This document shows, piece by piece, positions 23,368 to 35,900 of a DNA stretch of 64,000 nt. A program made the position numbers and the translations under genes. The notes beneath the pieces are model-generated. The model worked only from the letters and a program-made list of their open reading frames with translations. It was not told the origin of the DNA and did no database searches. Where the stretch lies: positions 1 through 64,000 of the forward strand of contig JALMLS010000488.1 in assembly GCA_038496445.1 (NCBI GenBank). The letters are read 5' to 3'. Source of the DNA: Trichosphaerium sp. ATCC 40318 (Eukaryota > Discosea > Flabellinia > Trichosidae). Each line of letters starts with the position of its first letter. The stretch's first letter is position 1.

Positions 23368-26084
23368 CTAAGGTACAGGTTTATTATCGGGTGTGGCGAA
23401 TAAGCTCTTCTCCCAGTCGTGTGTCAGCTGCAAGTTAAAGTGTTTCATCAGACTGCCTTCGTCCAGGGCATTGACAAGGTCTGACACGGCGATAGAGCCT
23501 CGAGTTGTTACGCCGGCTTTTTGATACAGTGACTCGATAAATGACAAAAAGTGATTGTCTGGCAGTTCAAAGTGTATCCCTCGCGACCGTCGAACTTTGA
23601 AAATGGCCGTTAAAGCCTCTAGGCTGGCAACCAATCGTTTCTTGTCCAAATAACCGTCGTCGTCATGGTCGTGCACGGTGAAGCAGAGCTGTGCAATGTC
23701 CAATATTGAACCCTTGTACAGAAGAGCCAGCCCTGAAATAAATTCGTTGACGTCCAGACTGTTTGTTTTTGTGAGGTCGAATGTACTGAACAGTTTTGCA
23801 GCGAGCTGCGAATCCTTAGCATCCGAGACATAGTGTCCCCAAAACGGAAATAATCCCGCGAAATTGTCCACAAAACAATCATACTTCATCAAATTGTCGT
23901 TAGTCACAGATGAATGGAACTTGTTGTACAAGAATTGAAGCTGTTCCTGGCTAACTAAACAAAAAAATGTGAGTTGATTCCAATCAAAACAAAAAACAGA
24001 ACAAGAAGGGACTCACACTGTGATGATTTAGCGAGCTGTCTCAATTTCTTTACTTTAGATTCGTTATGCAAATCTGTTATTATCTGATACTTGCTGGCAT
24101 ACCGCATCTCTTGTATTTTGTCTTCGGGCATATCTCGGAACGTTTTAAAGGCGACAGAGAGCAAATTTTCAACGTCATATTCAGCCTCTCTTATCAATGT
24201 CATGACGCCTTCCTGTGTCGGTTGCGCCAATATTTGTTGCTTGTGGATGTCAAGGATAGCAAGGGCGAATTGAAACATGACATTTGGACCATCAGTGAAC
24301 AGGCAATCAAGCACCCGAAGGCACGCCTCCAGTGGAATAATGCCAATAAACAACGACAGGAACCACGGCATCGAAAGTACAACCAACGGCAAGTTAACTT
24401 GTTCAAGGTGTTTGTGCACCTCAGGGAGGTACTCGGCCACTAACCATTCGAAAATTTTTTGATCAACCATTGACCTAAAAGGGTGGTGAGCCATTGTGGC
24501 AACTATTAAAAAATACGGAGGTTGGCCCAACAAAACAAGGTGGGAGGTACTTACCCAAGCAATTGAGGTCTGTAATATTCTGGTAGAATGTCCTCAACTA
24601 CAGTCGTCAACACCCAGAAGGCGTCCTCTTGAGGCATAAACAAGAGTAGTATGGCTGCCAGGAAGTTCATGGCTTGACAATAACCAATAACGGGTGCATG
24701 CCACGAGTACGCTACTAATACATTCCTCAAGGCATCTATACCTTCATCTGTGTGATAAAAAGCGTGCTCAGGGAGACTACGTCTTAAGTCCTTCTCAATA
24801 ATGCCCGTGCTGGCATTAGATTCGCCCTTGTGTGTCTCTAAAATATTCCAATAACTCTTGTTTTCAGCCAAAGCATTAAGTGCCGCGCCGCTATTAATCT
24901 TCCAGAGGTATCCCCGAAGTTGAGGTGGTATGCCATCGAGAACGAGATGCTTGAAATTGCTATTTCGCGTCATCTGGGCACCAGTCCCATTGTTGATAAA
25001 GTAAAACGCCCATTGTTCGCTCTGGCAGCTCATCTTCTTGGCATACGATGGAGAGAACTGCTTTGGATCTTTCATAATTTCGGGAGCAATGCGGTCAATC
25101 CTAAATACCATTGTAAATAAATAAACAACCGCCTGAATAAATGTCGAAAAAACTACAAAAAAAAAAAAATTTAAAGCGCTTACTTTGGTCTTGGTTGCAG
25201 CTCATCTATCAAGTGGCTATTTACAGACATGGGTGCCACCTTTTTACATTCTGAGAGCAAGCTGTATGCAACACCTCTCTTTACAGTGACAGTAAACAAG
25301 AACTAATAAGTATACAGTTAGCACAAGTATTGGGTGGGATGAAATAAAAAATGGGATTGTAATGTATCATACCGATTTAGTGTCGGTGTTTATCTGCAGC
25401 GCATTGCCAAATAAGTTTAGCCGCGTGCGTGCTTTTTTGATGGAAATAATGCTTTGCCAAGGTATGACGCAAGTAATCTTTTAAAACAGGTCAGAATGGC
25501 GCCACCAAAAAAAACCTATTTAACAAAAAAACGTACTTTATGATCTGGACAGTAAAACGCCATAAACTGACGTGATGTGTAAATGCTACCGTTCCTGAAG
25601 GCATCTTTGTACCACAAGCTTGCTGAAATCTCTACACGTGACACGTTTTAGCATGTGGATTAAAGTTGAAATTTGTACCATGTTTCATCACTTGATTTCT
25701 CGGCAGCTTAAATCGTCTTCGAAATCGCTCGTTCTTTATATCAAGCTGTAAAATGGTTTGCGCGGTCATTTGTGTGACTTGGTAGCCAACAGGGTCATCT
25801 CTACTCACGCGAGGTGAAGTGTCGAGATCATCATCTGGAGATGTCTCTACCTCGTACATTGCAGGCGTTGAATCGCGGCGTTCTAACTCAGCTGTTCGCA
25901 ACAATCGAAACATTGAAACGCGCCAAAGTCGTGATAACACCATCATTGTATCATCTCGCTTGAAAAACGCGGAAAAAATGAACTTTGAGAAGGGTGTCAG
26001 CGTTTTACGAATTGAAGGAAGTGTCAATTTCATTTTCGTGCCTTTGCTGATGACGTCGCCAATGAAATACCTCCCGCTGGCCAT
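23368..26084 (-). CDS. GRAM-TBC-EF-hand RabGAP (TBC1D8/TBC1D9-like)
   Basis: A GTPase-activating protein for Rab GTPases. From the ATG at 26084 the order is: a basic N-terminus with a Ser/Thr/Asp-rich linker; one GRAM-type domain (LWYKDAFRNGSIYTSRQFMA, FYCPDHK); the TBC domain (GIPPQLRGYLWKINSGAALN to about 23955); and a C-terminal EF-hand region. Both catalytic fingers are present, the arginine finger in IEKDLRRSLPEH and the glutamine in YCQAMNF, so GAP activity is likely. The EF-hand loop DHDDDGYLDKKR has Arg at position 12, where Glu is normal, so calcium binding may be weak. The TBC1D8/9 family usually has two GRAM domains. I can see only one, and the N-terminus is shorter than in animals. 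Confidence 0.88.
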
Positions 26085-26630
26085 GTTTGTGATTTTTTAA
26101 TCTCCTTTACATCAGAAAATTGTATCGTAACCTTTTGCACTGATTAAGTTAAAAAAAACGACCATAGCTCACTGTACCTTATCTGCAAGCATATTGGACG
26201 AGAAACATACCCTCTATTTACAATTTAGCGTGTTTGTTCGTTGAGGTTGAAAAGTACATCACGCACCGACTCAGTCACGTAGAGCCACCCAGCGCGCCAA
26301 AACCCTTTCCAGAAGCAACAACTGTAATCTAAAGTGGTTGAGATGTAAACAAACTTTTACATTCCATTGTCTTCGTACCAGCCGCAATTTCTTCGGCATC
26401 TGTTAACCCAAGCGCTTTCCTAGTTCTTGCGCTTATTCTTAGTTTCGTTGGCGCAAATGTATTTAAGGACATTACAAACTAACCGCAACAGGCTGTTGTG
26501 TTCATAGGCAACGCTTATTTAATAGTTTAGTGAATAGGAAATAAAATTATCAGCGTTTTGTGGAGTAAACCAAAAACCGTTAAAAGTCAAGCTTTTTATT
26601 TAGTTTCACTTTTCAACGTTTTGTAAACAT
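26085..26630. other. Intergenic stretch, nothing supported
   Basis: These roughly 545 bases separate the TBC start from the prenyltransferase stop; both genes are on the minus strand. No open frame with domain content, tRNA-like fold or repeat was seen. It probably holds the TBC promoter and the prenyltransferase 3' region. Confidence 0.5.
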
Positions 26631-28035
26631 TCAAGCTTTAACATAGACTGTGTCAATGAGAACACCGAGTAAAAACAACCCACCGAACCATCTATTGTGG
26701 TTGAATGCGTGGGCAACAAACCATAGAGGCCAAATGCCTTCCGGGTATTCCTTTGGTGGCGTCCTTGGTGCAGCACTGGTGTACACGCTAATGGTCTGAG
26801 AAGGGTTCAAGTTAGTGATAATGAATGCAGTCAACATGTGCGCACTATGAGTAGAACTGGTACAGCGGCGAACACCATCAGCAAAATAGGTGAAAAGAAG
26901 CCGTTTAATATCAACAGCGACACAATGATATACTCTCCAATCATGAGTGCTATAGCTGTCCAACGAGCACCAGCGTCTCCCAACAAAACAGGCAAGGTGT
27001 AAATGCCCTTATTTTTATCAGCAATGAGCTTGTCTGTGTGCTTCCCAAACAAGATTGTAGTTGCACCAAGCGCATACCTTTTGAAAAAAAAAGTTGGCTG
27101 GTGATTGTAGGGAACTATTGATCCAACTTACGGTAAACTGGCTGTGCACACGTTCCAAGACCACTGTTGAGTGATTGTATAATATCCACCACCTAGTATT
27201 ATTAGCTTTTCACTAGTAGTCGCGCCGCACCAATCATGAGTATGCCTTGACAAGTGTAAGTAATGGATAATTATGAGACAAATATTAAAACAAAGCGACA
27301 CTTACCCCACACAAGAAAGACAGCAACTTCGCCCATGCCAATGTATTTGAGCGGATAAGTGTAGAACAAGAGAAAAAATGCGCCGGCTAAAGTGAGGTAC
27401 AGGACCTGTTGGGATGTTGATGAGAAATAATATTACGATACGCTTACGGTTATTCCGCGCAATACTGATAAATATATGCCAAAAGACAAGGCGATGCACC
27501 CTGTCACAACTATAAACACCATCATTGCTCTCTCCGTCATTAACTTCATTGGATGAGATCCATATCGATTCCTTATTTTTGTAAGTTTAGTCACGTGAAA
27601 GCAGTGTAGGTTATACCTGAAGTAATTGTCCTTGTCTACGCCCTTTTTCCAGTCTGTGTAGTCGTTCAACAAGTTGTTGGTTGCATGAGCGAACGTGAGA
27701 CCCAAAAAGACGCATAAAAACACAGGTAAATCGAATTTATCGTCTCGGTAAGCAAATACTCCTTTTATTTTGTCAGTGAATACTGGGAAACGTTAGTACG
27801 CGCGTACCTGCTAAACCAGCGCTTATGTATGTTATTATGAGTACACCAGCGCGCGTTGCTACAAGCCACTGCGTAAAAACGCTCAATGTATTCCATTCGG
27901 CCTTGTCTACGCGTGGAACACCTACAAGTGCCTCCCTTTAAAGATTTAAACAAAGTTACAGTTTATTTTTTAAAATCAAACGTACATCCACACGGGAGAC
28001 TTCCGCTGAGCCTTTGTTGCAGAAGTAGTTGCCAT
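26631..28035 (-). CDS. UbiA-family prenyltransferase, MenA-like
   Basis: An integral-membrane aromatic prenyltransferase. The ATG at 28035 begins MATTSATKAQRKSPVWMEAL. Both Asp-rich motifs of the UbiA superfamily are present: ATNNLLNDYTDWKKGVDKDN, then FGKHTDKLIADKNKGIYTLP. Hydrophobic helices lie between them (LYLTLAGAFFLLFYTYPLKY, GEVAVFLVWGPLM). The HATNNLLNDY-GVDKDNYFR and EVAVFLVWG-P-GG patterns recall MenA-type enzymes of bacteria, which prenylate 1,4-dihydroxy-2-naphthoate, more than animal UBIAD1 or mitochondrial COQ2. The true acceptor is not shown by the sequence. There are about seven short introns. The end is TGA at 26631-26633. An old bacterial origin is possible and testable by phylogeny. 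Confidence 0.85.
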
Positions 28036-28146
28036 GAGTAACAGTACAGAATGGGAAGCGATCAAGTCAAGTTTGGTTTTAGAAGTTCCGTTCAATTTAA
28101 AAATGTTTTTACTATTTATTGTACAACTTGTTTACACCATTTATTT

Positions 28147-29826
28147 ACGCTATCGCCTGCCGTAACATTGTAATTGTTGGGTCGTTTACTTTATTGATTG
28201 CCTCCAAAGCTCTAGTTGCACCCTACAATGAAAATGGTTAACGACAAGGCCTGCAGAGAAATAGAGCGTGCACACGTGCCTTTTTCTGCCAAATTGAGCG
28301 AACAGCCTTGATATTTGTGAGACGAGTGGTAAGAAGTGAGCACATGGCATAGCTTTCCTCTCTAAGCTTTTGCAATGCTTCCATGCCGTTATCTTGAACG
28401 CTTGCACGTTTCTCCAAGCGACTGGTTTTGATTGGCTGAGACTCCGGCATTATAGGCTCTGTTTCTACTTCTTCTTGCTCAACTGGCGTTTCTTGGTCCT
28501 GATAAAAAACTGGTAAGGTACACGCGTTTGCAACATAAAAGCAACCAATTGCGTACCTTTAAGTCTATAACCCACGTTGCGAGGGCATTAGATCCGCTCT
28601 TCGTTAATACGAGCAATTGATCACGTGATGACTGAATGGCAACTGGAGGTTCTTTCAAATCCGCAATTACCACAGAATCATTAGAGTTTTCAAGGTTATA
28701 AGCGCATATTTCGCCTAAAGCGTTTGCAAGTGTCAGCTATGGTTAGGATAATCTTAGTGTGCGTACCCGTCTGGAATGCGCCAAGCACTCGCTGACCATT
28801 ACTTTCGAAGCACAACAGAGGACAGGAGGAAGTTTTGTAAGAGACAGAAGGTTCCCTATGAAAAACAAAAGAGTGAGGCCATAGTTCTGAGTAGTTCTTT
28901 AGCATACAATTGTACACCTGGTGCTTGATCGGCGAGGTTCCAAAACTGGACACCCTCAGAACAGCCAGTAACAGCCTGTAATTTGTGGGGATTGAAGCCA
29001 AGTGCTGATGTACTACCTCGCCATTTGCCAATCTTGTACTTAGGCAACTGAGAAGCAACATCATATGCCTGTTATCATAACCGTTAGCTTCGCGTATTGG
29101 TTTTTTTTTGTGAAATGATGTGCATACTTGAAAAGAGACGTGTCCTGTATTATCTATACATGTAGTGACGAGTTCAGCACCATCTGGACTGAATCGTGCA
29201 AAACAATTGCCTGGAAGAAGAGGACCCACATGCATTGACCAGATCTCCTTGCCGCCAACACGAATGTCCTTTGCAAATACATTGGCACCAGTGTGCGCAA
29301 CTACTACATCGCCAAACGGATGAAAATCTACAGAAGAAATCGCACTTCCATTGCTCTCGGAAGCTAAGCGACGCACTCCTAGTTGACAGACAGTTAGAGT
29401 ACAAAATAACGAAACGACTTTTTTTGTTTTTGGTTGCAAAAACATACTGGTTGCACGCTTTAAATCCCATAATTCTAACGCTCCATTCTTGTTGCCACCA
29501 AGTAGGTTTTCGCACGTGCCATCAAATTGTAAGGAAATTACCTCTCCATTTGTTTCTTCGTTAAATTTCTGTTGACATTAAATTGTAAGAGCGTACAATG
29601 GCACAAAGGTAGCATTTGGCGAACGTACCAACAGTGGGGAGGTATTTCCAATTGCCCAAACTTTAACCGCACCATCATCACCACTTGTTGCGAAAATTGG
29701 ATATGTAGAAGCGAATTGAACGGCATTTAGCTTGGTTTCGTCACCATGAGCCTCGAATTCGTCTAAAATGTCTTAGAACAATGCGCCAAGAACAGATAAC
29801 GTACTGTGTTTGAATGATTTGTTCAT
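28147..29826 (-). CDS. KATNB1: Katanin p80-like subunit (WD40 plus short con80)
   Basis: Katanin p80 targets and activates the p60 AAA ATPase that severs microtubules. The ATG at 29826 gives MNKSFKHNILDEFEAHGDET and then the telling TSGDDGAVKVWAIGNTSPLL, which matches the p80 EF-x-AH and GDD-x2-V-x2-WAIG start. More WD40 strands follow (SSVDFHPFGDVVVAHTGANV, ALGFNPHKLQAVTGCSEGVQ). The C-terminal region SYAMCSLLTTRLTNIKAVRS matches the opening helix of the con80 domain. After one intron the protein ends WQKKARGATRALEAINKVND and a short tail, so con80 is much shorter than the roughly 150 residues of animal p80. The last exon is the least certain. The gene is divergent from spatacsin, 145 bp away. 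Confidence 0.78.
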
Positions 29827-29971
29827 CCTACGTTTTAGCGGGAAACAAACGTATAAAAAATTGTAAACTTAACCAGCCACCAAATAAGTCACGAGTGAAA
29901 GCTGTACATTTTTACATAACGACAGTGTTTGGCAAATGCATCACGTGTGTTCGTTGCTACCATAGGGATTG
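29827..29971. promoter_or_regulatory. Bidirectional promoter of katanin p80 and spatacsin
   Basis: Only 145 bases separate the two divergent ATG codons. A CACGTG box (29942-29947, in tcacgtgtgt) lies about 25 bases before the spatacsin ATG. The shared promoter is inferred from geometry. No TATA element was identified. Confidence 0.45.
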
Positions 29972-32900
29972 ATGGACGAGTCAACGAAAGGCGAGCAGCC
30001 CGAATCGACGGCTTATTCCGTAGTATTGCGAAACTTGGATGTAGAGGTTGAGTCCTATAAACAGGCAAAACTATCGCCCAACCTACAAACAATCGCACTT
30101 CTCACACGCTCAAATACCCTCAAACTTCTTTGCGTAGTATCTAGTAGCGTAGACTCAGCCGAAACAACGAACAGACAGAGTTACTTTTTGGAATTTTCTA
30201 AAGACAATATCGACCTGTTTTTTTGGCACTATAGCGAAGATACAGGCGTCGTACTGATTTGTGTCGACTCTGAACGGACATTGTACTGTATTCGTTTATT
30301 AGAGAGCGGGCCCAGCGATAGCAGTGACAGTACCAACGCCAAAAAAGGTTATCTCGCTAGCTGGAGCGAATGGACAAACGATAGCTCTATGTTCCTTAGC
30401 GAAATGACTCTAAGCTCTTCGAGCGAAGGCCTCAATGCCCAAGGTACCAACTAAATTAAATAAGCACACTTTTTTAATTTATTTTTTTGTTTTGGATTTG
30501 ACACGTACATCATAACCAATTTGTACTTCCCTTATTTGCTACCCAATAATAATAATCCCTAGGCCCTATAGTAAAAATATTGGGAGGCATGTCATCTATT
30601 GTACTCTGCTACAAAGACGAACTGGTCTCTCTAGAGCTCGATTCAAGTGGCGTGCGTATACACATGCGCATAGAAGCGAAAGCGTCCGGTTCAGCAGATT
30701 GCGTGACTCTCCAAAAGAATCATCTGGTGCAGTGCCATGCCAACATCTTACGTATCCTTTAATTGCGCTTATTTATGGAATTTTTTTGTCCAATTGTTGC
30801 CAAATTATAATTTGTTAACCTTAACAATACCAAGAAATATGGGACGTTAGCGAAGGTGAATTAGTAGGTGACCAATTTGACTTGGCACCTTTGCTCAGTG
30901 ATAGAAAAGGGGACATTATTACTGTAGGAGAACATCCTGTCCGTATACAAATGGCTGGAGATCTAGAGACAGTCGTATTGTTGCTATCCTCAGGTTGGAT
31001 ATTTGTCGTTTCAATGGCATACTTGCTTGATTTTCACAAAGAGCGGCTTAACAACACAGCACATAGCGATTTACGCCCTATTGTCCCAACCACAACCACG
31101 TTTGTAGAGCCAGCGGACGACGCACCAGGGCAATCAACTGCTGCAGCTTGGTGGGAGGACGACTGGCACAAGAATCGGGTTAAGCCTATGACTGCGCGAT
31201 GGAGCAAAACTGCCAAGACATCAGCTAGATCTGTCTTAAATGGTTTTGTTGCACGTATGGTAGAGATTAACATTCGTCAACTTAAATATTGTATTAGGGA
31301 CTAACGACAATGGGCGTAACATAGCAAGTCCAAGGGCAACTGTTGAGCCTGTAGTAACAGCACCAAAGCAGGAAGAGCCCAAGTATTGGTTCATTCCTCC
31401 AGGTATTGTGTGACTTGGCTTTGATTGTTGGACTAATACCCTCCTTATAGGAGATCGCAGTGTAGATGGTATTGCATGTACATCGCAATCCGTAGTCTTG
31501 TTTATGGGATCTGATATTTTGTTTTACAATCGGCGCAATGTAAGTTTCTACTTGTCAACCTAATTCATAACTTCTTTTCTAGAGCGACTTATTAGCAAAG
31601 ATGAGCCTGTCTGGAACCATGTTATCATTCTTACTTGACGACGTCGGTCCACTGATGGGTGTATCACATCGTGGGTTAGAAGTACTGGATGTTTGCCTGT
31701 ACCAAGATCGAGAGAAACTGACTAATCGTCTTATTATCATGGACTCTATGGACCATGCAGATAGATTGTTTGAATTGAATAAATGGGACACAAGAACGCT
31801 TAGAATGCATGGTCTTAAAATGGGCCTGCAGTTTCGCCAACTGGACGTAGTTCGTCAAGCGCTCAAAAGTCTAGCAGCACATCAACAATACAAAGCTTGT
31901 CAGATATTGCTTGATTTTATAGAAAAGAATGATTCTAGTACAGTATTAGACGAGCACTTTTGGGTCAATCTCTTGAATGTTGGTATGGTATTTATAAGTC
32001 AAATTATAACGGATAAGGCACAAGCCGACAAGCCAGATTTCAAGGAGTTGCTCAAGTTTTCATCAATTTTGAAGGTAAGAAAAACCCTACCAATTTCAGA
32101 CATTGAAAAAATGTTTGTTTGTAGGGATTACGAAATATGAAAACAGACTCTAAAAAGAAAGAATCATCCCGTAGATTTCAGGATGTGGGATTCGTGAAAG
32201 CGACAGTATGAGATGTTTTGCTTTGTAGAGGTGTTCAAAATTTAATTCAATCTATTAGGGTCCAGCAAGAAGCCCTGTGCCTTCTCCTCGAATGCGTCGG
32301 ATGGCCAGTGTGCCAAAACTTTCATTTTCACCTGCTTCTTCTCATGACGCTTCCTCTCCAATGGACATATCCCAGTGGAAGTTACCTAAAAGTGTTGCCG
32401 ATACTCCTGAGATGTCTGAAGGGAGCGAACACTTTGACGTTGATTGGCCAGCGGAATTGGAGCACCTAGAAAATGAAATCGACGCTGGTGAAACGCTGTT
32501 CTCGTTCGGTACAGTTAGAGACAGGTGGGAGAAGATGGGTGTTTTCCAGATAATACGAGAGTCTCTACTTATGTCAACTGTTGGGCTTGCTTGTTCGTAT
32601 TTGCGATGGAGGTCCAAGAAATCACATGGTTCCACACCACGCAGCGCTCCATTTTCATTTAGAGTTCTTCAACATGCAGCGTGTTGTATTGTGTATCAGG
32701 CAGTAGCCAATAATGAGGTACTCTATTGCAACGCTTTAATTCTGTTTTAACGTTGTGGTAAAGGTAGCTGCTGCAAAGGAAATGCTAAGGAATATGGGTA
32801 CAACTGAAGGTAGCCACTTGTCAGAATTACTGTGGTGGAGTGGAAGGCCGTCTATTTTCAACTCTTTAACGCCTCATTTAAGCATTGAAACTCAACAATT

Positions 32901-35900
32901 ACCTCAACGCGCAGTCAGTTCTATTGGTACACCCTATTCCCTGAAAGGTGGTAACTAATTTGTCTATTCTACTAGAGTACACTATGGCCTTACATGCATT
33001 ATATAAATCGCCTGATTATGGGAACGTTTATAATTCTGGATACTTGAAGAGGAGACGTGATGAACAAGCCACTGGGTTTGAGTGGCAAGTTGAAGAAGGC
33101 AAACAAAAGCTGTTTATGCTTCTAAAACCAGACAATATCGATGACATTCATCCAAAGGCATGTCCTGTAAAAATACATTATTTCTAATGGCTATTATTAC
33201 TAGATACGGTCGGAGCTTGGCTTCGTTATTGGGGATTCACTTCAGAGTAGTCAAGCTGGAACAGATTCAATACCTATACCCAAGTTAGCTGGGAAGGCTG
33301 AAAAAACAGATTTGACTTCCAATGTAACAACAGGTTATCTCTTCACAAGACTTGCTTGGACTTCAGCCTGGCCAGAGTCATATAAGCTTAAAATTCTATT
33401 AGAAGGCCACATGATCAATAGCCTTCCTTTAACAGATATGCTCAAAGATTATGATCCCACTGATCCAAAAGTTGCGGTAGCAATACTCACATATACACTA
33501 ACACATAACGATCCTACATCACTGTACACTTATGTTAAAAGCTTGGAGTGGGACTGTGATGTAGACTTCACAGGGGCAATCAAGAATGAAGCACCTCAGC
33601 ACATACGTGTCATAGCTGATACAACTAAACTATTAAAACAATCGACACCTGTACGTTGGCATTTTGTTACCCAGTCTTAGAGATCTAAAATCCCATGATT
33701 AGGGTTTTATGTGGAGGTTTATTGTGGATGCTCTTGGCGCCAAAGCGTTGTTTGTGGAACGCGACTCATCATTACACAATGTCCTGAGTGTTCTCGCTCG
33801 TACTGGAAAGCTGTTCTCAGGACCTATATCAAAGTCAAGCGAATGTGCGCTACTGCCTCGAGGTGTAGTTACGGAATTCCATGCCCAGGTTATTCTGCAC
33901 ATGCTTGCAAACAACATGGAAACGATGCTCAATCATTATTTGAGGATATATAATTTAGATCCAACAGAAGTTGTAGTACGTACTTCACCTGCTGATGCTT
34001 AGCATTTTTTGTAATTAACAAAACGTGTTGTAGCAATTTACAAACAAAATCGAACATCCTCCTTGGTTTAAGATGATGCTTGTCCTACTTCGCACAAGAC
34101 CAAACATCGCTGATTTGATAGATGCGCACAAATTAGTAGTAACTAATACATCAACGGCCAATACAGACAAGTTGGGTGCTGTGAATGCTATTGCTTGGTT
34201 ATTGTACAAAGGAATTTTGCTCAAAGGTACGCTCACCCTGTGGCTCTCTCAACCGTCGTGTAAATCACGTGACGTACACTTACTCTTTGCAAAGATGCTT
34301 TGGATGGGAAAAATATAAGCCTTGCATTAGACAGAAAGGCTATGGTTGAATTTTGTAGACGATATCCAGCGCTGACAGGAGCTATTACACATAATATGCA
34401 AGGTGTAAAACAATCTATGTTATCGGCTGACTTTACACACAATTTCGGAAAGACTAAACTATCACAGATCAAGTCTGCCACTAACGATGTCAGCGCATAT
34501 CAACTTTTACAAGGAGGTCAGATGTTTTCAGTAGGACAAACATTCGAAGACGTAGATTTCGTATCGTTCTCAAAGAATGCTCATGCACACCATCGATTTT
34601 GCGATAGTCTGGACATACTTTATCATCTCATTACTGGACAGCCATTTAGAGCAATCAATCTATTTGCTAGGGAACCAGATGCTGTATTTCGGCTAACAAA
34701 AGCAGTACCAACTCCTGTTCCAGGAAGCATGTAAGTTGCTTTGGTCTATACCAATTTGTTACTAAAGGACGCATAGGGTCCTCCCTGCGGATCAGTTAGC
34801 AGCAATAGAATCAGCTGTTATAAAGACTACTATTACAAACCATGAGGACATGGTTGTTACGTTATCTTCAGCTGTTTTTCTTCAATTGATTGGTGCTGAT
34901 TCACAAACACTACTGGCGGACATAGCGACATTGTCGCTTGCTAAAGAGATTACTTCCTTAAGCGATATTGATCCCACTTTATTTTTGAAAGATCCACAAG
35001 CTGCATTGGATCATGTTATAGACCTAGTTTCAGATAGTGGCAATCCGAGCGCCTATGCTACGATAGCCAAGTACGCCAAGTGTCACGAACTCAACATTCC
35101 AGATAAAGTCATGAGAAACTGGGTTTTGAAGACTGAAAGTGAACCAATCAACCTCCTCATAGCACTGTTATGCAACGGCTCTGCCGTTCCTATATCTGTA
35201 CCTCAGGTATGCATCTCAAGTACTTTCACATTTAACTGGTTGTTTAGATAGTACGTGTTGTCGAATCATTCAAGGACACAAGATTAACGCAGCATGCTGT
35301 TGCTGCACTGTCTGCTGAAAGTACAATGGAACAAGATCGCCTCAGCCGCCTTTCAAATCTATTGAGTTCCGCCTTGACGCATGGCGCTAACCCAAAAGCG
35401 CTGCAACTAGCTGCAATGACTCACGGAGAACCGCCGCTGTGTCTAGCGTACACAAAACCAGAAATGGTGAGCATTTTGGGAAACTACGTTGGTTTTCTAA
35501 TGTTGTACTTTAGCGACTAACTGCTCTGTCCACGTGGTTATACGCCTCCTACAAGAAACAAAGTCCACTTGAATTCGCTAGGCAGCTACCAGAGCATCCA
35601 TTGTTAGCGACTGCTGATCCTTCCGTTCAAGTTCTGAAGGCAAGCTTTGCAATTCCACATAAAATATTTTGCTTAACGTCCAATAGGAAAACCTATCTAT
35701 AGTGATGACAGTATGCCATCGCCACCATCAGCACTTGCTTCTTATCGTACGAACTTGTTTTTTTGCTTTTCTTTTAGACTAAGACTGTTGTATAGCGAGG
35801 GATTGCTCTCGTGTATGGAAGTGATGCACCTATTCTATCGTTTGTGTTGTTTCACCAAGCAGTCACGCGCCATTGTTGGCGTGCTGCTGAGCTGCATCTG

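Noticed and set aside
29969-29971. In-frame TTG just before the spatacsin ATG, and similar TTG before NAT (10385)
   Set aside because: Non-AUG starts were not used where an ATG in good position follows within a few codons. The AlaRS case differs because a presequence-like stretch lies upstream.
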